Assembly: GCA_030044475.1 (NCBI GenBank)
Contig: JASHVP010000201.1
Span: 1 to 11,695 of the forward strand
Length of the DNA: 11,695 nucleotides
Origin: Thermoplasmata archaeon
GTDB taxonomy: Archaea > Thermoplasmatota > Thermoplasmata > Lutacidiplasmatales > UBA184
Direction: 5' to 3'
The position numbers and the translations under genes are program-made. Below the pieces are notes generated by a model. It saw only the letters and a list, made by a program, of their open reading frames with translations. It made no database searches and was not told where the DNA came from. Below, piece by piece: positions 1 to 7,000 of the stretch. How positions within the stretch are numbered: the stretch's first letter is position 1; each line of letters opens with the position of its first letter.

Positions 1-788
1 TTGATCGCGGCGTGCCAGCCCGGCGGCGGGACGAGGTAGCCGCCCTCGCCCATCACGGGCTCGGCGATGAACGCGGCCACGTCGTCCGGCGGGATCGACG
101 TCTCGAAGTACAGCTCCTTCAGGATCTTCGCGCAGTACAGGCCGCAGCTCGGGTACGTCAGCTGGTACGGGCAGTGGTAGCAGTTCGGGGCCGGGATGTG
201 GTGACCGCCCCCCGCGTACGGAAAGAAGCGGGCCCGCTGGACTGGCTTCGAGGTCGTCATCGTGAGCGACCCCATCGAACGGCCGTGGAACGCGCCGAGC
301 AGCCCGATCGTGATCGGGCGCTGGCGGTGGAACCGGGCCATCTTGAGCGCCGCCTCGGCGCTCTCGGTCCCGCTGTTCGTGAAGAAGACCTTCTTCTCGA
401 ACGGACCGGGGACGAGGCCGGCGAGCCGCTCCGCGAGACGGGTCTGGTTGTCGTAGAAGAAGTCGGTCCCCGCGAAGTGCGTCAGGCGCCCCGCCTGCTC
501 CCGGATCGCCCGCACCACCTCGGGATGGGCGTACCCGACGGCCTGGACCGCGACGCCCGAGGCGAAGTCCAGGAGTCGGTTGCCGTCGACGTCGGTGACC
601 CAGACCCCCTCGCCGGACGCCGCCACGATCGGCGACGTCTTCGTGCTCGTCATGAGGAACCGTCGGTCGCGCGCGATGACGGCGCGCGCGTTCGGCCCGG
701 GGATCGGCGTCGTGACCTGGATCCCCCACGACGGGGCCGTCGGGGGCGGGGCGGCGATCGGCGCGGCGGCGGACGTGCCCTCGCTCAT
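1..788 (-). CDS. Class III PLP-dependent aminotransferase (GabT/ArgD/ornithine-aminotransferase type), 3' end missing
   Basis: The first 262 residues of a fold-type I class III aminotransferase are present; the C-terminal part, including the PLP-binding lysine, lies beyond the left edge. The family moves an amino group between an omega-amino acid (4-aminobutyrate, ornithine, acetylornithine) and a 2-oxoacid in the cytoplasm; some archaeal members are amino-acid racemases, so the substrate is open. Visible family motifs are DVDGNRLLDFASG (about 66-78), the PLP-phosphate loop FTNSGTESAEAALK (136-149), AFHGR (166-170) and AEPVMGEGG (242-250). A four-Cys segment, NCYHCPYQLTYPSCGLYC (C203, C206, C215, C219), sits where many relatives have a similar Cys-containing loop. 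The ATG at 788 is chosen because the N-terminal Ala/Pro-rich lead and first domain read through from it and a TATA-like box lies about 36 nt upstream. It diverges from the small gene at 905. The family is sure; the exact reaction is not. Confidence 0.93.
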   Translation of the reverse strand, partial: MSEGTSAAAPIAAPPPTAPSWGIQVTTPIPGPNARAVIARDRRFLMTSTKTSPIVAASGEGVWVTDVDGNRLLDFASGVAVQAVGYAHPEVVRAIREQAGRLTHFAGTDFFYDNQTRLAERLAGLVPGPFEKKVFFTNSGTESAEAALKMARFHRQRPITIGLLGAFHGRSMGSLTMTTSKPVQRARFFPYAGGGHHIPAPNCYHCPYQLTYPSCGLYCAKILKELYFETSIPPDDVAAFIAEPVMGEGGYLVPPPGWHAAI

Positions 789-820
789 CGGTACCCCGTT
801 CCGAACACCCCGCGGGAGCG

Positions 821-827
821 TAATATC
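821..827 (-). promoter_or_regulatory. TATA-like box of the class III aminotransferase gene
   Basis: On the minus strand the A/T island reads GATATTA inside otherwise very G/C-rich DNA. Its centre is about 36 nt before the ATG at 788. With the usual archaeal spacing of about 26 nt from TATA centre to start of transcription, the leader would be about 10 nt. The call rests on position and composition only. Confidence 0.55.
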
Positions 828-871
828 TTCGCGGTCCGGCGCGGGTCCCGGGCGCCCGCTCGAACGACTCC

Positions 872-877
872 TTTTTA
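872..877 (+). promoter_or_regulatory. TATA-like box of the small gene at 905
   Basis: The run TTTTTA is the only A/T-rich stretch just upstream of the ATG at 905. Its centre is about 30 nt before the start codon, which predicts a leaderless or nearly leaderless mRNA. It is the main support for the 905 gene being real. Confidence 0.5.
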
Positions 878-904
878 CGGCGCGACCGCGGCTCGGCCGG
901 CGAG

Positions 905-1189
905 ATGGAGTCCCGCCCCCGGCCGGAGGCCCCGATCGACCGGGCGGACGAGGAGCTCCGCGAGATCGTCCCCGCGCGCGCCGTGCTGACCGAGCTCGCC
1001 CGCGGCTTCCTGCTCGTCCACGAATCGAACCCGGACCGGGCGATCCGGTTCGCGGAGACGTTCCTGCGCGAACGCGCCGGGGCGTCCGAGTCGCCGCGCG
1101 TCGAGCCGGTGCCGAAGCTCACGCTCGCCCGGCTCGCGCTCGGGCGCGCGCCCCGGGGCGCGGTCGAGCCGCCCGGTTCGTCGCCGTAG
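905..1189 (+). CDS. Small hypothetical protein (94 aa)
   Basis: I do not recognise a family. The protein is charged and probably largely helical between residues 12 and 58 (DRADEELREIVPARAVLTEL, then FLLVHESNPDRAIRFAETFL), followed by a Pro/Ala-rich tail. There is no signal peptide, membrane segment or Cys/His metal site. Support for a real gene is an ATG start with a TATA-like TTTTTA about 30 nt upstream and a composition typical of a helical soluble protein rather than the Arg/Pro-rich character of shadow frames here. Its last 71 bases overlap the 3' end of the convergent class I/II aminotransferase gene, so one of the two C-termini may be annotated too long. It is divergent from the class III aminotransferase, with 116 bases between their start codons. 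Confidence 0.6.
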   Translation: MESRPRPEAPIDRADEELREIVPARAVLTELARGFLLVHESNPDRAIRFAETFLRERAGASESPRVEPVPKLTLARLALGRAPRGAVEPPGSSP

Positions 1190-2144
1190 CCGCCGGCCGG
1201 TCGCGCACGGCGAGGTACCGGCCGAGGTCGCGCGGAAAGCTGCGTCGCGTGAGGCCGATCCGCACGCCCCGCGGCTCGCCGAAGAACGAGCCCGGGGAGA
1301 CGAGCACCGAGGCCGCGAGGCACCGACGGGCGAGGGAGTCCCCGTCCTCCTCCGTCCGGTCGAACCCGACCGGCCCGACCGGAACGGCGGCGCGCGGGAA
1401 GGCGCGTCGCCACGCCGCTCGGTTCGGCCGCAGGAGGCGGTCGACGGCGCGGGCGATCGCGCCGTGCGCCCGCACCGTCGCGAGGCCGAGCCGGACCGAT
1501 TCGGCCGGGACCTCGTCGGCCAGGTTGCCGTGGAACCGGGCGAAGTCGGGGGCCGCCTCGGGGGGCGCGACGATCCATCCGACGCGGATGTCGTCCCCCG
1601 CGTAGAACTTGGTCAAGGAGCCGGTCGCCCACACGCCCGGGGTTCCGCCGACCGCGACGCTCGGGACCCGCGCGAACTCGCGGAACGTCTCGTCGACGAG
1701 GAGCGAGGAGGCGCCGGCCGCCCACCGGTCGAGCGTCGCTCGACTCCAGAGGTCTCCCTCGGGGTTCCGCGGCCGGGAGACGATCGCCACCCGGGCCGGA
1801 CCTCGGTCGGTGGTCACCCGGAACCCGGCCCACCGAGCGGTCTCCGCGAGGGGCGGGTACTCCGGGAACCGGAGGCGAGCGCCCGACCGGCGCTCGCCGG
1901 GGCGGGGGCGGAGATACAGCAGGGTCCAGGAGTTCGCTTCCGTCGCCCCGTGCGTGAGGAACACCCGCTCGGCGTCAACCCGGAGGTGGTTCGCGAGCTC
2001 GCGCCGCAGGGTCTCCGGGAGGTCGTCGCCGGGCCGGAGCGGCCCGGGGCGGGGGTGCCGGATCGACCCCCACATGCCGCTCGACCCGAGGTGGTACCGG
2101 CACCCCTCGTGGGTGTCGATCCACTCGCCGAGCGGGAACGGCAC
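1119..2144 (-). CDS. Class I/II PLP-dependent aminotransferase, HisC/AspC-like
   Basis: A compact fold-type I aminotransferase of 341 residues, cytoplasmic and PLP-dependent. The sequence shows the PLP-phosphate segment HGATEANSW (65-73), the Asn-Pro pair N127-P128 in SRPRNPEG, the pyridine-nitrogen aspartate D151 in LLVDETF, the Schiff-base lysine K179 in GSLTKFYAGDDIRVGW with R187, and a carboxylate-binding arginine about R295 in GVRIGLTR. These are the canonical residues, so it should be active; whether it acts on histidinol phosphate, aspartate or another amino acid cannot be read. The start is a GTG at 2144: the frame upstream is open only back to the permease stop codon, and no good Shine-Dalgarno sequence is seen. 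The last about 25 residues are an Arg/Ala/Pro-rich tail overlapping the convergent gene at 905-1189. It lies 42 bases downstream of the permease on the same strand, so cotranscription is likely. Confidence 0.88.
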   Translation of the reverse strand: MPFPLGEWIDTHEGCRYHLGSSGMWGSIRHPRPGPLRPGDDLPETLRRELANHLRVDAERVFLTHGATEANSWTLLYLRPRPGERRSGARLRFPEYPPLAETARWAGFRVTTDRGPARVAIVSRPRNPEGDLWSRATLDRWAAGASSLLVDETFREFARVPSVAVGGTPGVWATGSLTKFYAGDDIRVGWIVAPPEAAPDFARFHGNLADEVPAESVRLGLATVRAHGAIARAVDRLLRPNRAAWRRAFPRAAVPVGPVGFDRTEEDGDSLARRCLAASVLVSPGSFFGEPRGVRIGLTRRSFPRDLGRYLAVRDRPAATATNRAARPRPGARARARAGRA

Positions 2145-2186
2145 GGGCCGGAGGAGCCGCGGGCCGCTAAGGCGTTCGCCCCCCCG

Positions 2187-3494
2187 TCACAGACCGGCCC
2201 AGAGGCAGACGACGAGGATGCCGATCGTCAGGGCCGCGAGCGGCAGCCCGTAGCGCACGAACGTGCCGAGCCGGAGCGGGACCCCCGCCCGCTCGGCCAG
2301 GTCGACCACGATGAGGTTGCTCGCCGCCCCGAGCAGGGTCGCGTTGCCGGCGAGCGTGCTCGCCCCGGAGAGCGCGAGCCAGGGGACGGCGGGGGACGGA
2401 CCGTAGCCGAGCCCCTGCAGGACCGAGATCTGGAGCGCGACCCAGGGGACGTTGCTCACGATCTGCGGTCCGGCGAGCGACGTGCCGGCGATCCCGACGA
2501 GGTCGGGGAGCGGCCGACCCGGCCCCGGGATCGGCAGCAGCCGCTCCACGGCCGGGATGACGCCCCCCGCGACCGCCCCACCGACGACGACGAAGAGGCC
2601 GGCGAACAGGAGGAGGAGCTCCCAGTTGACCTGCGTGGCGATCCGTGCGCGGCCGGGCGAGAGCAGGAGGAGGAGGATCGCGCCGGCCCCGACCGTCTCC
2701 CAGACCGGGACGATCGGTCCGTGGACCACGGCGGCCGTCACGTCGAGGGTGAAGACCACGACCATCGTCCCGGGGAACAGGAGCAGTACCGGAGCCCGCC
2801 GGAGGCGGTCCCGCCAGCCGTCCGTCGGGAAGAGCGGGGGGGCCTCCTCCCGGATCCGGTCGAACGCCCGCTCGTCGGCGGGCATCGACGGGCCCAAGAC
2901 CCGGTGGAGGTACCAGGCGCCGATCGCCAGGTTGATGGCGGTGGGCAGCAGCAGGTAGCGGACGAACGTCACGACCGGGTCCGAGATGCCGCTCTGGACG
3001 GCGACGAGCAGGTTCTGGGGGTTGCCGAACGGGGTCAGCACGCTGCCGACCGTCACCGCGAAACAGAGGGTCAGCAGCAGCGGCACCGGCGGCGCTCGGG
3101 TCCGGGACGCGACGGCGAGCAGGACCGGAACCCCGATCAGCACCAGCGCATCGTTGAGCAGGAACGCCGAGGCGACCCCGAACCCGACGAAGAGGACCGC
3201 CGGGAGGTCGGTCGATCGCGGGGCTCTCCCGACCAGCCACCGGGCGATGCGGTCGAGCGCGCCCGACTCCTGGAGCGCCCCCGCGAACAGGAACAGGCCG
3301 AAGAGGAACAGCAGGGTCGGGCCGGCCGCCGCGAGCGCCGCCTCGGCGCCCGAGATCGAGAGGACCCCCGCCGCCACGGTGAGGAACGCGCCGGCCAGGA
3401 AGATCGTCCACACCCCGGGACCCCGTCCGGTCATCTGGCGGGCGATGACCGCCCCGAACACGCCCACGAGCAGTCCGGCCGCCACGTAGTCCAC
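2187..3494 (-). CDS. ArsB/NhaD/SLC13-type membrane permease (anion or Na+/H+ transporter)
   Basis: A polytopic inner-membrane transporter of the ion transporter superfamily, about 435 residues with roughly 10-12 hydrophobic segments. The two halves carry the family-type re-entrant signatures: SAFLLNDALVLIGVPVLLAV followed by SVLTPFGNPQNLLVAVQSG in the first half, and LAGPQIVSNVPWVAL then STLAGNATLLGAASNLIVV in the second. Members export arsenite, exchange Na+/H+ or import di/tricarboxylates and other anions; no neighbouring arsR or arsenate reductase supports an arsenic role, so the substrate is unknown. I chose the GTG at 3494 (MDYVAAGLLVGV...) over the GTG at 3539 because a GGAG at 3502-3505 lies 7 nt before it and a TATA-like TGCTAA sits inside the longer version's first codons. 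It is followed 42 bases later by the class I/II aminotransferase and is divergent from the HNH gene. Confidence 0.9.
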   Translation of the reverse strand: MDYVAAGLLVGVFGAVIARQMTGRGPGVWTIFLAGAFLTVAAGVLSISGAEAALAAAGPTLLFLFGLFLFAGALQESGALDRIARWLVGRAPRSTDLPAVLFVGFGVASAFLLNDALVLIGVPVLLAVASRTRAPPVPLLLTLCFAVTVGSVLTPFGNPQNLLVAVQSGISDPVVTFVRYLLLPTAINLAIGAWYLHRVLGPSMPADERAFDRIREEAPPLFPTDGWRDRLRRAPVLLLFPGTMVVVFTLDVTAAVVHGPIVPVWETVGAGAILLLLLSPGRARIATQVNWELLLLFAGLFVVVGGAVAGGVIPAVERLLPIPGPGRPLPDLVGIAGTSLAGPQIVSNVPWVALQISVLQGLGYGPSPAVPWLALSGASTLAGNATLLGAASNLIVVDLAERAGVPLRLGTFVRYGLPLAALTIGILVVCLWAGL

Positions 3495-3530
3495 GGACCG
3501 TCTCCGACCGGGGCCGCAGGTCCCCCGGGC

Positions 3531-3539
3531 GGTTAGCAC
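3531..3539 (-). promoter_or_regulatory. Weak TATA-like element for the permease-aminotransferase unit
   Basis: Minus-strand GTGCTAACC is the least G/C-rich stretch upstream of the permease. Its centre is about 41 nt before the GTG at 3494, so transcription would start near 3509, just ahead of the GGAG at 3502-3505. This fits the shorter start and excludes 3539 as start if used. The match to a TATA consensus is poor. Confidence 0.3.
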
Positions 3540-3588
3540 CCACCCGTGCAGGGGAACCGTCTTGAACCGCGGGTCCGCACGTCCGGCC

Positions 3589-4068
3589 GTGCCCCCGCCG
3601 AGCCCGTCGGTCGACGTCGGGCCGGGAGGGCGGATCCGGGCGCTCTCAGCGGCCTGGTTCTCCGACGGGGCCCGCCGGCGGACCGAGGCACGGCGCGCCG
3701 GTCGGTGCGTCGAGTGCGCGGCGACGCTGCCCTCGCACCGGAGCCCGTACTGCTCGCGACGGTGCCAGTGGCGGTTCCACGGCCACTACTTCTGGGACTC
3801 CGCGCGCTCCTACACCCTGCTCCGGGACCGGTACACCTGCCAGATCTGCGGCCGCCGCCGGCGGGCCCGCGAACTGGACGTCGATCACATCGTCGAGATC
3901 GCGGCGGGGGGCGCCGCCCTGGAGTACTCGAACCTGCAGACCGTCTGCCGCGACTGCCACCGGGCCAAGACCCGCCGGTTCCTCAGCGAGCGGCGGCGTC
4001 CGGTCGCGTCCGGCCCGCCGCTCCTCGTCGCAGCGGACGAGGCGGACGCGGGGCGGGCTAGGGTATAA
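3589..4068 (+). CDS. HNH endonuclease-domain protein with additional N-terminal Cys4 zinc site
   Basis: A 159-residue (168 if started at the TTG at 3562) soluble protein of HNH/McrA type, a fold that cuts DNA with a bound divalent metal. Numbering from the TTG start, the HNH core has CQIC (C93, C96), the catalytic pair D108-H109 in DVDHIVEI, N124 in YSNLQTVC, and CRDCH (C129, C132, H133), so both catalytic and zinc residues are present. Ahead of it is a second Cys pair set, CVEC (C49, C52) and YCSRRC (C64, C68), then an aromatic linker with WRFHGHYFWD. The GTG at 3589 is favoured over the TTG because a weak A/T patch (CTTGAA, 3561-3566) lies about 25 nt before it. The stop codon lies inside the TATA box of the next gene. 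Cellular role is unknown: restriction, repair or a domesticated mobile-element nuclease are all possible. No methylase, phage or intron partner is adjacent. Confidence 0.85.
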   Translation: MPPPSPSVDVGPGGRIRALSAAWFSDGARRRTEARRAGRCVECAATLPSHRSPYCSRRCQWRFHGHYFWDSARSYTLLRDRYTCQICGRRRRARELDVDHIVEIAAGGAALEYSNLQTVCRDCHRAKTRRFLSERRRPVASGPPLLVAADEADAGRARV

Positions 4069-4071
4069 TAA
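4064..4071 (+). promoter_or_regulatory. Strong TATA box of the thermopsin-like giant gene
   Basis: TATAATAA is the best archaeal TATA match in the window, embedded in G/C-rich DNA and centred about 30 nt before the ATG at 4098. Predicted transcription start is near 4094, so the mRNA would be leaderless or carry about 4 nt. The stop codon TAA of the HNH gene (4066-4068) is part of this element. Confidence 0.75.
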
Positions 4072-4097
4072 GCGTCCGTCGGTCGCCTCCGGTACCC

Positions 4098-7000
4098 ATG
4101 GCGCTAGCCCGCAGCACGGCAAAGGTCGCCCTGATCGTGATCGTACTCGCCGCCCTCGTGGCGGTCCCCCTCGCCAGCTCGGGCGATGTCGCCCGCGCGG
4201 CGCTCCCTCCGGCCGCTTCGACCGCGCCCCCCGCGTTCGCGCCGCCGGCACGTTCCAGCGCCGAGGCGTGGAACCTCGGCGACCACGGACCGACGTCGCT
4301 CGCCTCCGCCCCGTCCCCCTCCACCTCGACCCCCGCCGCGTCGACCGAGACGGTCACGCTCCCCTCCGTGACGATCGCGAAGCAGCTGATCGCGGAGGGA
4401 AAGCTCAGTTCGAGCAGCGTCTTCTTCCCCAACCTCAACCGCCCGACCCAACTCTCTACGGGCGGCACCCTCTCGCCGTCGTATCCGGGCACCCCCGCTC
4501 CGATGGGCCTCTCCGACCTCGGGCTCGGCGCCGGGGGACCGTACGAGTACAACACCTCCAGCTTCCAGTCGGTGATGACCCTCAACAACTTCACCGACTA
4601 CAATCCCGGCTACGCCGGCTACGATGCGCCCCCGAACTTCATGACGTTCCAGCTGAACACCGTCACGGTCAACACCTCGTACCCCGGGTTCACGAACGGG
4701 TCGTTCTGGATCCAGAACGTGGTCCACTTCAACGGGACCTCCCTGCAGTTCGAGGACAACATCTGGAACTTCTCGAGCACCGCGGCGGCGCTCAACACCG
4801 GCACGCTCCTGAACTACACCGGGACCCTCGTGCCGGGCTCGTTCTACTACGTCTACGGCCCGACCTACCAGGTGACCTATCCGTTCACCCTGACGCTCTA
4901 CAACAACCTCACGGGGGCGGGCGGGCATCCGGGCGTCTACTTCAACTACACGCTCACGAACAGTTCCGCCTCGGTGAGCGGGTCGTACGACTACGTCACG
5001 TTCAACGGGAGCTACAATCCGTCCTCGCCGATCCAGTTCCAGGTCAACGGGCGGGAGTACAATCCGCTCGGCTACCTGTTCTATGACGCCGAGACGATCT
5101 TCGGCGGGAACGGGGGCGGCGCCAACGCGGTCATCACGTCCCTGAACGGTTCGACGACCCTCAACTATTGGGACGCGACGTCGGGCTCCTACGTGAGCGT
5201 CCCCTCCGCGTACGACTACGGCGAGGACACGGGCGAGACGGCCGTCGGGGTGGCCGCGTACTACACCGGCACCACCGAGTACATCAACCAGGGCCCGTCG
5301 ATGCTCTACGGGCTCTGGAACACGAGCACGACGGCGTTCGGCCCCGCGGCGAACCCCGGATGGATCCACATCTCGATCTCGCAGCCGACGAACTACGGGT
5401 TCCTGTTCGCCTCCAACGACACGACGTTTGCGACCGGCGTGAACTCGTCGTACGCCCCGTCCGACGCGTCGGGTCTGACGACCACCGACCTGCCTCCGCT
5501 GGCGACCGGGAGTTCCTACGTCTTCCAGCTGTACACGAACGGATACGATACCGCGTTCGCGAACTTCACGGCGAACGGGTCCGCGACCCTGACCCCGACG
5601 GCCAACCCCTCGGTCGTCGACACCCCGATCTACCTCAGCGACGATGCGCAGGTCGCCGCCTTCGGCAGCGCGGGATTGGCCGGGGTCACGTACAACGCGA
5701 CGGACGACTGGCTGTGGATCAACGACACGACGGTCACCCTCGCTCCGGCGTTCCGGGGCGTGAACGACTTCTTCTTCCCGACGTTCATGCTGTTCGCCGG
5801 CCTCGACCTGGGGACGTCGGTCTACATCAACGGCCTGGTGCAGGACGCCTCGACGTTCAACTACACGCGCTACGCGCTCACGTTCAACCTGCCGTCGTGG
5901 AGCCAGGGGTACTACTTCAACTACGGAAGCGGCATCTTTGAGGTGACGAACGTCTCGGTCACGGGCGACTCGTACGCCTACTACGTCTACGACGCGTACC
6001 CGATCGCCGCGATCGAGTTCTGGCAGACCGTCGGCAGCGCCGCCTGGAACGACACGACCGCCCAGGACTCGTTCGGCGTCGACGTGCTCAACTCCGACGA
6101 TGCGACGCTCTGGAACATCCAGGGCGAGACCGGCGCGAACGCCATCGCCATCCTCGGGTCGGAGGGCGTCACCGCCTACAACATCGCGTCGAACGGGACC
6201 GACATCGCCGGCTTCCCGACGTGGGCCGCCTACGTCGACGATTCGGCGTTCCTGCTCCTCGAGAACATCACCGCGACGAACGGCGCGCTCGGGGTCTACG
6301 GGGTCGACGTCGGCTACTGGACGATCGACGGCCTCACGGATGTCGACGGCTACATCGGTGCGGAACTCGAGGACGTCGGCCTTCTCGGGATCTACGACGT
6401 CTCGGTCACCGACTCCGAAGGGATGTTCGTCGCCGACGCCGAGTACCTGACGATCCAGGACGTGACGGTCTCGACCGACGGCTTCGCCGGGGTCATCGAG
6501 GACGGGGTGGACCTCACCGTGGACGACCTGTCCGTGACCAACTCGACCGGCTACGAGGTCGGCTTCTGGACCGGGTTCACGACGAACGACACCAGCGTGA
6601 CCGGGGCGCTCGCCTCGGGCTTCGCGCTGCTGTACGAGGTCCAGAACGTGACCGCCACGAACCTCTCGGCCACCGACGGCTCCTACGGCGGCGAGTTCGA
6701 GATCGTGGAGAACGTCTCCGCGAGCGACATCGTCGCGACCGACGGCTCCGGCGGCCTCGAGATCCTCGACGCGTTCAACGTCACGGAGTGGGAGATCGCC
6801 GCCTCCGACAACTCGATCGGGGTCATCACCGCGGAAGCGACCGACGTGACGGTCGCGGAGGTCTACGCCAACCAGACGTCGTTCGGCGTGGGGGTCGAGG
6901 ACGACCTCGACACGGTCGTCGAGGACGTCAACGCGAGCTCCTCGTCGCTCGGTCCGCTCTACTTCGCCAACCCGCTCGGGAACGCCTTCCCGAACGCCGC

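Noticed and set aside
133..186. Four-Cys segment in the class III aminotransferase as a possible new metal site
   Set aside because: A similar Cys-containing loop after the central domain is, to my knowledge, present in many members of this aminotransferase group, so it is probably a family trait rather than something new here.
12..989. Plus-strand frame over the class III aminotransferase
   Set aside because: The minus strand shows unmistakable aminotransferase motifs across the whole stretch; the plus frame is Arg-rich and runs through the divergent promoter region.
2187..3494. Permease considered as an arsenite efflux pump of an ars operon
   Set aside because: No arsR, arsC, arsA or arsM gene is adjacent, and the superfamily covers many substrates.
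1464..3536. Long plus-strand open frame of 690 codons opposite the aminotransferase and permease
   Set aside because: Its product is an Arg/Asp/Glu/Pro-rich low-complexity chain, typical of an antisense frame in G/C-rich DNA, while the minus strand encodes two clear families.
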